In this document: one piece after another, positions 10,595 through 28,365 of the stretch
Numbering within the stretch: the first letter of the stretch is position 1
How the letters are laid out: each line of letters begins with the position of its first letter
Assembly (NCBI RefSeq): GCF_000344685.1
Contig: NW_006920418.1
Coordinates: 530,127-588,716 of the forward strand
Reading direction: 5' to 3'
DNA length: 58,590 bases
Source of the DNA: Gloeophyllum trabeum ATCC 11539
Lineage: Eukaryota; Basidiomycota; Agaricomycetes; Gloeophyllales; Gloeophyllaceae
Made by a program: the position numbers and the translations under genes
Notes under the pieces: model-generated
The model's database searches: none
What the model saw: only the letters and a program-made list of their open reading frames with translations
What the model was told of the DNA's origin: nothing

Positions 10595-12157
10595 TCACAG
10601 CTTCGCCCGCGCCCTGACCTCGCCCAGCGCGCCGTCCCTCACAAGCGTCGCTTGCTCGTCCGCACTGAACCCCGCCTCCCTCAGCACCTCCTCTGTATCC
10701 CTCCCCGGGTCAAGCACTTGTGCCTCACCTTCGCCTTCGCGCCCCGCTCGCGCGGGGGTACGGCTCAGGTCCGGATGTGGCAGCGGCGCACGCAGGGAGA
10801 CCTCCGCGGGCGCGAGGACGGGGGTGACGCACGCGTCCGAGCCTGCGTGCGTCATGTCAGCATCTCCAGTATCCACGACCCTACTACTAGTAACAAGACT
10901 ACGACTCACCGTGGAACAGGCCTGCCCAATAATCCCTCGGCCTCGTCAAAAATCCCTTCGCGAGGTACTCCCTCAGACGGGGCCACTCACTCCTGACCAT
11001 CTGGTCCTCCGGGTTTGGGTGCCACCCCTCCTCCTCCCCCATCCCAAGCGCTCTTCCGAACTTCTCGAGGAAGGTGGTGTAGAAATGGGGCTCGAGGCAC
11101 CCGACGGCAACCCAGCGCCCGTCTGCGCAGGTATAGACGGCGTAGAAGGGCGCGCCGCCATCGAGGAGATTTTCTCCGCGCGGGGAGGGGAAGTAGGGGC
11201 TGCCAGGAGCGAGGGCGAAGGAGGAGACGTAGCGCGTGCCGGAGACCTGCGATGCCGGTGAGGGCGGGCGGCAGCTTCACGTTGAGACTAGCTATATAGA
11301 CACTCGGATTTGTTGCTTACCATGTCGAGCGCGACGACCTGCCCACGCCCGCTCGCGGCGCGCTCGAGGAGCGCGAGGAGGATGCCGAGCGCGCAGAGCA
11401 GCCCGCCGCCGGCGAAGTCGGCGAGGAGGTTGAGGGGGAAGTTCGGGCGGCCTTTACCGGGGAGCATCTATAAGAGAAGGTGGTAGGTGTGTTGTAGAGG
11501 ATCGTACTGGGCACGTACGGATAGCACGCCGCTGAGGGCTATGTAGTTGATATCGTGACCTGCGTACGGTTCAGCGTTCCTTTCGTACTTAGATAAACAG
11601 AGAGATAGACACGGACCTGCCATGCTGCTGTATGCGCCTACGCCGTCCGTATCAGTTTACCCTGGGGTATGGGTGGATTAATACCACCTTTGCGCGGAAA
11701 TCTACAGCCGAATTAACGTTCCGTAGTCGCCTGACATAGATTAATGATGATTCCTCACCCTGCCACCCTCGCATACACCAATCTCCCATTCAATCCTCCC
11801 TCGCCAAGGAACACGTCCGGCCCCAGCCCGAGCTTCTCCAGCACGCCCGGGCGGAACGGGTCGATGAGCACGTCCGAGTCCGCTATGAGTCTTCGCAGCG
11901 CGGCGAGCCCGCTGGGCACCTTCGGGTTTATCGCGAGCGAGCGCTTTCTGCGGCAGAGGATGTCGGCGGAGGGCCCGTGGCCGGGTCGGTCGACGCGCGT
12001 GACGGCGGCGCCCCAGTCTGCGAGGACGAGCCCGGCGAAGGGGCCTGGCGCAAGGCCGGCGAACTAGAGTGATGCGGTAAGAAAGGGCTGCGTAGAGAGA
12101 CTGCAAACGTACCTCGATGACTTTCAATCCGTTTAAAGGCAGCGACGGGGTCGCCAT
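10595..12157 (-). CDS. Alpha-methylacyl-CoA racemase / CoA-transferase family III (CaiB/BaiF)
   Basis: Expected to epimerise 2-methyl-branched acyl-CoAs or move CoA between carboxylates; in fungi it is linked to branched-chain fatty acid oxidation in mitochondria or peroxisomes. Exons (minus): 12157-12113, 12063-11759, 11701-11688, 11637-11617, 11559-11519, 11467-11321, 11246-10910, 10842-10595. They total 1158 nt, 385 residues. Landmarks: [56 protein letters not shown] (active-site Arg), [13 protein letters not shown] (His), [20 protein letters not shown] (Asp) and [10 protein letters not shown] (Glu), so the racemase catalytic set is present. Exons of 14 and 21 nt carry [13 protein letters not shown]. 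The C-terminus has no obvious targeting tripeptide (ends ARAKL, weakly like the peroxisomal SKL class). Confidence 0.92.
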
Positions 12158-12423
12158 CTCTTTAGGCTGCGTGTCCGTAAAGTACAGGTCGATCTTGGTG
12201 CGGGGTAAATAGGCGCCTATCAGAGAAGTGTGCCGGCGGCAGGCATCACAGAAACCAATGTCTCCTCACCAGTCGCTGAATATTTGATTGCTAAGTCCAG
12301 CCAAGTATGTCGTAACCCCATCATTACTTTCATTACCCCTGGCTACTCTACCAAGCTGACGCTACAAAACATGCAAAATACAAACGTGTCTATGTTATTC
12401 GTTAGTGCGTGATACAAAACAGT

Positions 12424-17997
<5,574 letters not shown>

Positions 17998-17999
17998 GC

Positions 18000-18502
18000 C
18001 GAAGTCCGAAGGTGATATACTGTCCTCCCTTGGGAAGAGGGTAAGAAACCCCTCTGGAAACGGGCATGACGTTTATTTAGAGTACCCATATCGGTAACTC
18101 TGGCTGAGTCAGATAATCCCGATACTCCTGCGGATTGACCGCATGGCTGCGCGATATATCGAGTGCCTGTGCCGCTTCAGAGATTACTGGCCGACGTGCG
18201 AGTCAGCGGACTGCGGGTGCTGAGCCAGTTATTTATTAGGCACGTAATGTACGACAGTCTCGCAAGAACAGGCGGTGTAACGATTAATGACCTCCTGTGC
18301 TACTACTTGAATACAGTTGTCGTACCCTGTGGCAGGAGGATGTTACAGCAACGCACTCCCACCCGATCACCCATCGTTGCACGGAACCAAGAGGTGGGGA
18401 AGTGAGATCGGTATCTGAGGGCGCGGATAGCCGGCGGCATCGACCAACCCAATCGCATGCATTTCGATCCGACTCCGACGCATCGTACCGGCGGCTGATT
18501 GG
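18000..18502. other. Intergenic spacer upstream of the ABC transporter
   Basis: This holds the promoter of the minus-strand transporter and the 3' end of the minus-strand helicase gene. No other feature is supportable. Confidence 0.4.
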
Positions 18503-21282
18503 CTATGATGCCCGAGAAAATACCTCGCGCAGGCGCGCAAGCGCAGTCTAAGGAAACGACGGTCAGAGCGGGGAGTTTAGAGAAGAGAGCGGAACCATAC
18601 ATCATAGAACGGAGAAAGGTCCTGCGTATCTTTCTCCGAAACCCTCATCCTCTTGACTCGTTCGAGGTGGTTTGCAGCTTTCAGTATCGATTTGAAATAC
18701 CGGGCCTATCATTGAGATGTCCGTGAGTCTTCAAATATTGGACCCTCAGATAGAGAGATATTGGGTACGCTCAGATATCGGTAGATATTGCAGCAGAGTG
18801 ATTCTGGGCCACGGACGTTTCGCCCGAAAGCGTCGTCGGAGGCACGATGCGAAGGACAAACGCCGTCCATGACAGAAACAACCAAACCACACGGGAGAAA
18901 AAACGACTCACCTCCTGCTCCTCAACCAGAGTCCACGCATCCCCCTCCCTTCCCGCCCTCGCCGTCCTCCCCACCCGATGCACATACTTCCGCATATCCA
19001 CCGGGACGTCGTAGCTCACCACATGGCTCACCGAGCTAATATCGATCCCTCTCGAGATCAAATCCGACGCGACGAGCCTACGTAGCCCTCTGAGTATAAT
19101 CTCACCACTTAACGGGGTAAACAGGACATACATATCCACCTCACCCTTCCTGAACTGCTCCAGTATCCCTCTCCGCTCGCCGGGCGGGAGGTCGCTGCTA
19201 TATGCTCTGGCAACGATCTTGCGCGCGCGCCGGTCACCCTGGCCCTTAGCCCACGCGTCCTCGAAGAACTCGACGAGCCGCACCAGCCGCGCGGTGCTCT
19301 CGGCGCTCTTGGTAAACACCAGCGCGTTTTTCACGCCGTGGTGATGGATCAGGTACAGGAGCATCAGTGGCTTCAGCGCGGACTCGCACACGATCATGTG
19401 TTCCTAGTACCATCAGTTGTTCGTCAGATCTCAAAAGTCAAAGGGAGTAGGAGGTAGTGCGCACCCTCAGCGTCGCGGGCATCGTGAACTTCTCCATCGC
19501 GACACCCTCCGCAACGCCCTCCTGCTCCCCATCCGCGCTTCGCACGACGAAATACTTCGCCTCTCTGAGCCCCAGCGCCTTGAGCTTCCCGGGATCGCTT
19601 GTCAGCGTCGCCGAGAACAGAAGCTTCTGGCACGAGGGCTCTTTTGTCTCGTCCAAGTCGGTTGGGATGTGCGGATGGAGGAAGGACGGGGCGAGCGCGT
19701 CGGGGTAGGGAAGGAGCGCGGACGATATGACGGGAAGTGGGAGGGGGTTGGGTGGGGGACGGACTGCGGCGAGGACTTCGGCGAGCCAGTCTTGGAAAGA
19801 CTGGGCGAGGAGTCGGTCGGCTTCGTCGACTACCTTGATGTATGACGGACTGTCAGGTCAAATATTATAGTGAGCTGTACAAGGGTCCTCACCAGGAAAC
19901 GGAGATGCTGCAATGAGAAATTAGGCGTCCCATGCAAGTGATCTATGAGCCGCCCAGGGGTGCAGATCAGTATGTCAACCTTGCTAGAACCGCCTTGTAG
20001 CCTTCAGAGAACATAGGTTATGTTTTCCGAGTCTCCGATAATAATGATCGCAAGCGTACTCTAGCGACTTGTCCGCAACGAGCTGGGACTGCTCATGCGC
20101 AAAAGAGTGATGCCCTGTCGCAGTGCCTATCTACAGATATGCAGCGGTACATAAATCATCTTCGATAGGCTCCCCGTAGTGTAAACATGTCACTCACCTT
20201 CAATCCTCGGCCTTTACCCACCGCCTCGAATGTCTCGCGCACCTGCGTTACCAGGTCTCGCGTCGGTAACACAACGAGAGCTCTGAGCCTCGTCACTATC
20301 CGTGTGGACAAAATCTGCGCAGAAAATCAGTACTATTTCGTCATAGTTACATTTGTCAGAAAGCGTACCTCCACGATAGGCAGGACATACGCCAAGGTCT
20401 TCCCGCTCCCCGTAGGCGCGGAGACGCAAACGTCTCGCGGCGGGTCGTACGGCATATACAGTGCCCGCTTGGCCGGATCCTGCGGTAGCAGGAACGGTAG
20501 AAGGGCGGTCTGCACTGTATACGGACATTATATACGCAGCGCGTCTTGGTGCAGGTGGAAGAACGCACCAGCAAAGAGCTCGGTTATCCCAAGCTCCCCT
20601 AACCTCTTTTTTGTCCTCTCGCTGAGCCCCGTTTGATCATCGTCGTCCTCACCGAGCGGAAGCGTCGTCGACGGATCAACGAGCTCGGCGCCCACGAGCG
20701 CCTCGTCCAAGCCTTGTAGCGCGAGGTCTCTTTTTGATGGAGCGTTGGGTAGTGCAGGAAGGGGGAAGGAGGGGAGTGCCGCTGGAGGAGTCGGTGAACG
20801 GCGGGCAGGAGGGGTTTCTTCGGGAGGTTCAGCGACTGCCTCAGCCTCTTCTGCGTCTAGTTTTCGTCGCTTCTTAGGTCGTTTGACTTCCGCCTCTTCG
20901 ACTTCGCCGTCACCGTCTTCCCCCTCACCTGCTCTCGCCTTCCGCCTCTGCTCCCTCTTCTCCCTCTTTCTCCTCTTTCTCTCTTCCTTGCTTTCCTCTT
21001 CCTGCTCTACTTCCACCCGTTCCCCAGGCTCTTCTTCCAACTCTGCCTCCTGCTCTTCATCCCCCTCGTCTGCATCTTGACCCCACTTCTGCCCAGGTGT
21101 ATGCGGTGCCGAGGATTTCCTATGCTTTCTGCGTTCCTTCTTCTTCTTCAGGTACCGCTGCTTGGCTTTTGTCTTGCCCTGCCAGAAAACTATCAGAATC
21201 AACGCATTGTCCATGAGAATCGACAAAAGTGACAAACCTTCGAGGCAGGTGCCGCAGTCGATGCAGGGACTGCTGCTGCCAT
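18503..21282 (-). CDS. DBP6: DEAD-box RNA helicase Dbp6/DDX51, 60S ribosome assembly
   Basis: A nucleolar ATP-dependent RNA helicase acting in early pre-60S particles (family knowledge). The start at 21282 encodes [16 protein letters not shown] long Lys/Glu-rich, likely coiled and nucleolar region follows ([20 protein letters not shown], then alternating acidic and basic runs ending [10 protein letters not shown]). The helicase core has [19 protein letters not shown], Walker [33 protein letters not shown] box [50 protein letters not shown] and [13 protein letters not shown]. The [10 protein letters not shown] insert before Walker A fits the Dbp6/DDX51 subgroup. The last two exons encode [19 protein letters not shown] and [14 protein letters not shown] with the stop at 18503. 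I joined VDM to LVASDL across an intron starting GTATGTCC. Core motifs are intact. Confidence 0.93.
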
Positions 21283-21590
21283 AATGAAGCCGGTGTCGCG
21301 AACAGGTCGCGAAGAATGGAGTGAAGCGGGTCGATCGGTGGCTGTGCAAGGCCGCAGAGCAGGAAAGAAATGACGGCTTCGGCCAATTACAAGCCTGCTT
21401 TCTTACTGGGGGCTCTTTGCTTTCATTTTACTCATTTTCACTGACATTATCATATCATTGAATATGAAGCAAGCTACAATGTCATATCTCCTGGAACAAA
21501 AAAAAAGAATGTAAGCAAAGGAGAGACTCAGACTTGGTAAATACGAGATAGTGGTCATGACTACGGGTATAAATGACGGGCAATCTAAGA
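21283..21590. other. Short intergenic spacer (helicase promoter / dehydrogenase 3' end)
   Basis: No gene or repeat is visible in these 308 bases. The two flanking genes are in tandem on the minus strand. Confidence 0.4.
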
Positions 21591-24264
21591 TCAGAGTCTT
21601 GAATTCGCTGGCATTCCTCTGGTAGCCTGCCGTACGCCCAGATCGGCGAGAACATCCTCCGCTGCCAAGACATTAGCAGATGCCTTTGAGATAACGCGCT
21701 CAATGATGCAGTACTCACCCCCACCGAGTAAGGCGTCGAAAGGCGCAGTGCGATGATACTGGAGCGCGGTTAGCCGCAACTTCGTATCCGACAACTGACG
21801 GGCTTACGTGCTCAATGAACTGGCCCATGCCAGACTGTGTGATACCGCGTCCCCCGAAAATCTGGACGGCATCGCGAGCAGTCTCCTGCGCGCACCTTGT
21901 GCTATACGTTTTCAAAAAGGCGATTTGCCTAATCACGTACGGCAGGGTATGGTCAGTACGCTGATTTCGTGTCTCATATCGCTTACTTACCCAGCGAGTT
22001 TGGATGCCTGCTGTTTGTAACTCTGCCGAATATTGAGACTTACTGCTACCGCGCAAGATGCACGAGGAAGTGTGCTCACCATATTGCACATCTGGTACGT
22101 GATGTTCTCAAGCCAGTTCTGCACGCTCTCGGCACGTGCAATCATAGCGGCCAGTTTACTCCGAATAACCGCCTGAGAGTTGAGCGGCTTCCCAAACGCT
22201 TTACGCTGTTGTGTCCATCTAGACGGGGATTAGTTGAGGATGGGAGCCAGCTCTGTGCCGTCACTCACTTGAGACACTCCTCGACTATCAACCGCTGACT
22301 CCTAGCTGACGAACAGCACATCACCCATCGCTCGTGGTTAAAATTGCTTTGTGTCAACACAGACGTCAGTTCCACTTCCGCAGTGACATATGCACCAAAT
22401 AAAAGCAGCCCCCGTGCGTACCTCAACATAACGAATATGCCCATCCCTTCCTCGCCAAGGGTGTTCTCCACAGGAACCTTCACATTGTCGAACGTAACAT
22501 ACGCTGTTCCGGCTGTAGGGGAGTAGCTAGTCTTCACGTGCTTCGTCTCAACGCCTTCGCCGCGCTCGATGAGAATTACGGTGAAGCCGTCCTAAGCCGT
22601 GTGTATTGAGGGCAGGTGCAAGATACATTATATCGCTACAACTTACCTCGGTCTTGCAGCCGGTGGTGAAACTGTTTGTGAGTCAGTATACAAGGCGATA
22701 TGTACCTAACTGGGCCCACTCACTAATGCGAGAATCTGAATTATTCACTGGAATTAAGACTGCTCTTCACGATTCAGTCATAGGAAAGGTACCCACGTCC
22801 CATTCGTAATCCACCTACCCGCCTTCACTGTGAGACATACATCCCCCAACAGACCGCAGAAAAAAGCACTCACTTCTTCGTCCCATTCACGATCCAATAC
22901 TTCCCGTCCTCAGTCTTCACAGCAGTCGTTTGCAGCCCCGTGACGTCGCTCCCAGCGTGGGCCTCAGAGATCGCGAGGCAGATGAACTTCTGCCCGGAGA
23001 AGACGTCCGGAAGAACTTTCGCCTGTACTTCCGGCGAGCCGAAGTTCAGGACTGGGGGGAGGCCGATGACGGCTCCGGCGTTCAAGCCTGGGGCGAAAGA
23101 TTGATGAAGATTGGCGAAGGGAGTTAATTGGTGAGACGTACCGTCACCGTACCCGCGGGCGCCGCAGCGAACAATTTCTTGAGTGATAATCAGCTGCAAA
23201 GAACGGACTTCAGGCGAGACGTCCTCCTGTCTGTATGATGTGATGTCCTCACCTCGTGGAAGTAGTCGAACTACGGGCGGAATTAGTCAATCTATGGAGG
23301 ATAGAAATTGAGCACGCTCGACTACGTACCTCCTCCGGGGTAACGATGCCACCCATCAACTTGAGACCTTTCAGGTGTTTTCCGGGTCCCATCCGCATTG
23401 CATGGAGATTTAACTCACTATGGTCGACAAGTACGTGAGGATGTGAAATGTTGCTACCTCGAATGAGAGGGCGAGGACGTACGCCATTTTATCGATTACT
23501 GACTGGCTGGGCCGCTTCCCGTCGGCTTCTCTTGCCTAGTGATACATGGCTCGTTCAGTAGAGTTTGTACACTTGATATATGGTAGATGCAAACCTGTGC
23601 ATCAGGCCAAACGAAGTCGTCGACAAACTTCCGTACAGCCTGTTGAAGGCGTCTATGGCTCTTACGTCCCAGGAGTCAGGTTACGCGGGTTCTAGAGCAA
23701 AAGCTAGCGTCTCTGCAGATGTACCTCTTTGAAGTAAGGACTGTGATAGCCCGCACTAAGCCATGTTGGTTCAGCGTAGGGTACCTTGCTAACTTCCCCG
23801 GGAATACGATCATAGATGACCGGTTGTTCGCCCTTTATTGTGCCAATCTGTAGTCGGGCATACTGGGGTCTCGTCAGCACTTCGTGCCGGTGGAGGCCGT
23901 AGAATGCCTCCGTGGCATCTTGTCCAGCTAGGTGGTGTCATATAATCGCAGAATTTCATCTAGTACTAACGATCTATACATACCGACTTCTTCATCGAAA
24001 ACTGAGGCGCCCCCTGGGTGCAGATTCTTGAATCGGCTTATGTCGTAGACTTTCGAGTCAATTATAATCCACTTTGGATTTAGCACACCTCAGTACACAT
24101 CCGCAGCATGCCATTTCACGTGCAACCCACCAGATCTCCGTCTCTGTTATGCTTTGCCAATAGCCAAGGTAAGGTGAAGCCAAAAAATACTCTTGAGAAA
24201 CCCTTGAACATACCACAGCGACGTCTTCTCGGCTGAAGGACTTCAACTCCTTAGGTGCTGACAT
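21591..24264 (-). CDS. Cytochrome b5-acyl-CoA dehydrogenase fusion
   Basis: A flavoprotein that desaturates acyl-CoA, with an N-terminal heme domain; such fusions are known in fungi and are thought to act in fatty-acid oxidation. The protein starts MSAPKELKSFSREDVAV at 24264. A 21-nt exon (24151-24131, HNRDGDL) and the next exon give WIIIDSKVYDISRFKNLHPGG, with the first heme His in HPGG; the second His is in FYGLHRHE. The dehydrogenase part follows: PTWLSAGY, then EIVRCGARGYGDG, GLPPVLNFGSPEVQ, FICLAISEAHAGSDVTGL (flavin/substrate loop), YWIVNGTKK, TSYSPTAGTAYVTFDNVKVP, ERWVMC, ETARDAVQIFGGRGITQ, YHRTAPFDALLGGAEDVLAD, ending PANSRL. Divergent from the acyltransferase gene at 24966. About ten introns. 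Heme-domain ligands and the dehydrogenase signature are present, so it should be functional. Confidence 0.9.
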
Positions 24265-24965
24265 GTTGTAACGATGGCTCTCCTTGTCTGGTGGTGGTCC
24301 GGTTGCAAGTCGACCACAAACGGATGCGGGCTTGCCGGTCCTGGGGTAAGCGTCTTCGGGAAGTAGCGACATGAAGAAGATCCCATCGGCCATCCGCTAA
24401 AACCGCCGAGGCGCGTTTCCAGCCTGTATACTTACATAGGCCACCAAGCGATTCGGACAAAACGGCATGGATCCAAAGCTGATCGCTACATGCTTTCCCA
24501 CTCGAAGACGGCGTTGATTTTGCAAGAAATTCCTCCCCCTTTTTTTCCGGCTTGAGGACATCATTCAACCTCGCTTTATGAACTCGGGTTATTGAATGAA
24601 TCTAAGCTGTTCCCAATCATCCGGACCTCTCGTAAGTTGCGACCTTTTCGCGGGAGCTACACCGGTTCTGTGGCTCGCCACAGCACTTTTAAGTTGTCAG
24701 ACTCAGAGCAGGTGAAGTTCGGAAAGACTCGACTTGAGTCACAAGTATTTTCGTCTTCCTACGTGCGGCACCGAGATTACTATCGTATACAAGAGCTGTT
24801 CATCTGCGCCATAGACCTTGAAGAACTGTAAGGTGAGGGTACACACTGGCAAGCTCTGTATAACCGCGAGTACGTGTAGATCTAAGGCAAGTCCAAGGGA
24901 CATACTGGTATTAGTACTGACAAGATAATAGAGAGTTGCGTCCTGTACATAGTATCCTCTGTACC
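24265..24965. promoter_or_regulatory. Divergent intergenic region, dehydrogenase / acyltransferase
   Basis: These 701 bases lie between two divergent start codons and should hold both promoters, so co-regulation is possible. I see no defined operator, clear TATA box or repeat. Minus-strand open frames here (up to 24568) lack family features and probably represent leader sequence. Confidence 0.45.
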
Positions 24966-26706
24966 ATGCCAGAAAGCAAGAAGTCCCCTTGGTCCTGGAC
25001 ACCCCCACCGCTTCCCTCCACGCATGAGATCTTCTGCCAATCCTCCGTCCAAAACGACCGAGTATGGCATCGCCTTCCCTGGGCAACCGAGTCCGCCTAC
25101 GCCTCCTTCAACTTCGCCTCGCCGGGATATGGCGACGTCATCATATCCTGCCAGCTAACTAGCACAAACTACAAGATAGACAACGGTACCGTGAAACAAG
25201 CTGTTCGTCTCCTACGGTACGACCATCCCGCCATTGCCGCGAAATGGGCTTGTCCCAAACCTGGAGGTGCCTCGAATTCGGCCGAAAAGAGACTAGCATA
25301 CGAAGTCCCCGGATCCGAGGGCGACGTCGATGTCTGGCTTTCCGATGTTATCACCGATCGCAGCGACGCCCTCGGTGAAGCCAACGGAGACGTCGACGCT
25401 GCGATAGCACTCGTAAGGCACGATCTGGGTAAGGCCGGGACCGGGCCGCCCACCACTTTCTTTGAAGCGCATTTCGTCCCATCCTCCAGCGGAGGTCCCG
25501 CATGCGGCATAGTCCTTCGCCTTGGACATGCCGTGTTTGACGCAACAGGGTCGTTCCAGATATTAGACTCATTAATCGAACGGATCGCGCAGATACTACG
25601 CTCAGGCGGCCACAAGAAGTTGAACTGGGGAGACGAAGTGGTGCGGCTGGCAGAGCCTTTCCCGGACATCGCCAAGGTCCCCTGGTCCTTAGACTCGATG
25701 AAGTCACGAGAAGACAGGTTCATGCTCGACAAGCTCGCTGAAACAGTCAAAGTCGGAGAGGTTGGTAGAGTGCAACCGCCATTCCGAGCATATCATGCTG
25801 ACGCGCTCACCTTACTCAGAATATGCCCGGCGTGCGTTTTGCCCATCCGGCGGACTCACTCATCCTCGGTACTGGCTTCATCACACGCACCATGCTCGCG
25901 GACTCTGTGCAAGCGCTCCGCAGCGTCGCCCGTAACCACGGATGTACGCTGTCCAGCATATTCGAGTCAGCGTCCCTGCTAAGTCTCCTCCGCATCAACT
26001 ACGTCCGACGTATGCCCTCGATTAACACCGGATACATGAACCCCGTCGACCTCCGCGCCCGGCATCTGCGCGCGGACACCGACCCTCGCAACAAAGCCCA
26101 TTGGCGCGCTGCCAACAGCATCGGCTTCGCCGCGTACATCGTACGCGACTTGCAACGATTCGTGCATCCCGGGGATATCTGTCTCGGACCAGAGCAGCTT
26201 CTCCAGGACCTATGGGTCCTCGCGAAGGAGACACAGGCGCAAGTCGAGGAGAACAGGGAAGTGATGGATAGGGCGGCATTCTGGGTCCATGAGTTTCTGG
26301 AGGCTGCGCTGGCCGCACTGGGAGTGGAAGGGTAAGTGTGAGCCATTATATAGTGCAAGCTATCTCACCGGTTTGTACTAGTGGCCCCAAGGTATCCGCC
26401 AAACCAGCGGTAGGATCTCTCGGGGTGGTCGACCAGCACCTGTCCCAGCGGGTCGCAGTCAACGAGAGGGATTTCCTAGTGGTTTCCCAGCCGAAGTTGG
26501 CTGTTCGCCACCCAGTGCTCACCTGCCACATTTATACCTGGAGTGGAACATTGTATATTGATTTCAGCTTCACAGAAGGGTATTACGGAACTTTGGATGA
26601 ACAGCTGGGTGCGGCCAAGGAGGGGCTAGCTGATCGTGCGTCACTGCTCGCGTTCATCGATGAGTTCATGGGTATCCTGCAGCTCGTCGTCGATAGCGCT
26701 CCATGA
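24966..26706 (+). CDS. CoA-dependent acyltransferase (HxxxD superfamily, Tri3-like)
   Basis: Three exons (24966-25769, 25820-26331, 26382-26706) give 1641 nt, 546 residues, in phase. The central LRLGHAVFDATGSFQILD holds the HxxxD catalytic motif of chloramphenicol-acetyltransferase-like/BAHD enzymes. The start has SWTPPPLPSTHEIFCQSSVQ. The last exon has RHPVLTCHIYTWSGTLYIDF followed by SFTEGYYG, a C-terminal block typical of fungal alcohol acetyltransferase-type members (trichothecene 15-O-acetyltransferase relatives); the plant DFGWG box is absent. No signal peptide or membrane segment. The first intron could alternatively start six bases earlier (GTTGGT), dropping two residues. No polyketide, terpene or peptide synthase lies nearby, so the acceptor substrate is unknown. 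Confidence 0.85.
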
Positions 26707-26861
26707 TTGTCACCCTGTCAAGTCATTTTATAAGACTGTGAAGTACATACTTAACTATTTGCTCGTCAGCAAGGGCAATCAGGGAAGAGACAGGCTGAAG
26801 GATGGGCATCACAAAAGGACAGAATCAATAATGTTTGAGCAAGGGACTGGAAAGCCGGACA

Positions 26862-28365
26862 CTACATGGACTCTTCTTGCAAGACCTCCCTACCGTCATC
26901 TGCCATATAGTACCTGATAGTTTTGCTGCCATGTGGAGATCGCAGCCTAATATCTACATTGCGAAGGTGCGCAACTTCTGGGTCCTCCCCGTCATCGTGC
27001 GGAGATCTAAGTCCAATTCTGGGTTGGAGGAAGTCCCACAGACACCCCTCGTCGGGAAGCTGCATTGAAGCAACATCCAGCACCAGCTCTTGCAACTTCG
27101 GAAGGACGTATTGATGGATGCCGTCCTGCTCCTTCTCACTTATTTCAGAGAGGAACTCATGGGCGAATTCATTGAACGGATCCCCACCACATCCCCTGAT
27201 AGCCAGCTTTGTGAGGCTTGGTACCTGACACAACAGCGCAGCGTACCCCATCCATGATTCAAAGCAGGGCCCTACCACCTCGAGGCGCTCGAGATTACAC
27301 TCGGACTCAGCGATCATATCGCACCAGGAACCATGTGTTCCCAGGGATCCACTAACAGATGGATGAAGCGCGAGGTGGAGCAGTTCAGGGACAGCCAGAT
27401 GGACCGCGATATCATTTAGGGATTGATATTCGAGGCTCGTAACCTTGAGGTGCGTCAAGTTTTCGAGGGTCACGAAATTGTCCACATCCTCAGGGTCGTC
27501 AAGCTTTGCAAACGTCAAGCAGCAAATCTCCAAAGACGGACACTCCACAAGAACGTCGAGACACGAAGTGACAGACCAGATGTCGGATAACACCAGTAGG
27601 GTTAAACTGCCCAGTGGAATGCATGATTCGACCAGATGTTCGGATAACACCCAGTTGGTGGAGAAATCCCGTAACAGCGACAGATCTCTGAAATGACACA
27701 ATAGATTTGGAGAGCTGCCTATGGGAGTGTCACGAGAACTGAACTCCAGGCTATTGAGATGAGGGAAGGAGAGCGGGCCATGCAACCAAGCACTTTCAGA
27801 TAACAATGCAACTTGAGAGCCTGGTATTGGCTCGAGTGCTCGCACAGGAGCAGGCCAAGCCCAGTACGGAAGCTGATATCACTGGGGAGATCAACGCCAA
27901 TCGAAAGCGGAAGCAAACCGGAGCGCTTGAAACCATTGCCGTGCCACGTCCACTTGCTTGTCGATATCCGACTGTCGCTGGGCTTTGACCATTACAGAGC
28001 ACCATAATCGAGGCGAGGAGAGTGCAACTTCCGTCCAAAACTGGCATACCTGCGTGAGGACCAATGGTGCACTCGACGCTCTACAAGGTATGAAGACGTC
28101 TTCCGGCAGGCAGTGGACGAATATCTCCGAAAGTAATTCTGCGGGAATGACTCGCAAAGGCGATAGCACAGATCGTTGACGATGAATTTTCTCCCGTAAG
28201 AGATCTCGGGCAGTGCATTTTTCCTGCAGGCCTTTCTCCGGAATGAGAATACTGGTTTCCATTTCCTTTAGACGCTCATTCTGTTTCTCAAGGGACGCGC
28301 GAACGGCCTCGCGCTCGAGTTCAGAAGGCGGAGAGTTACTATGGAGAAGATGCCACACTGAGCAT
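26862..28365 (-). pseudogene. F-box protein gene with two compensating frameshifts
   Basis: The start at 28365 (MLSVWHLLHSNSPPSELER) leads into a heptad-rich helix and the F-box LSPLRVIPAELLSEIFVHCL, then VLTQVCQFWTEVALSSPRLW, the usual basidiomycete layout for SCF ubiquitin-ligase substrate adaptors. The N-terminal frame hits a TGA at 27893-27891. The expected continuation (WF-KRSGLLPLSIGVDLPSD, then FRTGLGLLLCEHSSQYQALK) is present but one base out of frame from about 27925. By about 27830 homology-like sequence returns to the original frame (SESAWLHGPLSFPHLNSLEF) and stays open to 26862 with leucine-rich-repeat-like text. No GT-AG intron restores the reading without deleting the conserved block. 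So this is a pseudogene, a strain allele or a sequence error. The full frame would be about 500 residues. Confidence 0.7.

Noticed and set aside
11702..11758. A 28-nt intron in the racemase gene (ending at CTATGTCAG)
   Set aside because: Too short. The 57-nt intron ending CTGTAG plus the 14-nt exon gives the family sequence and correct phase.
10824..12067. Long plus-strand open frames across the racemase gene
   Set aside because: These are antisense shadows of GC-rich coding sequence. The minus strand gives the complete racemase.
27880..27931. A 51-nt GT-AG intron to explain the F-box frame break
   Set aside because: It would remove the conserved KRSGLLPLSIGVDLP block, and the return to the original frame further on would still be unexplained.
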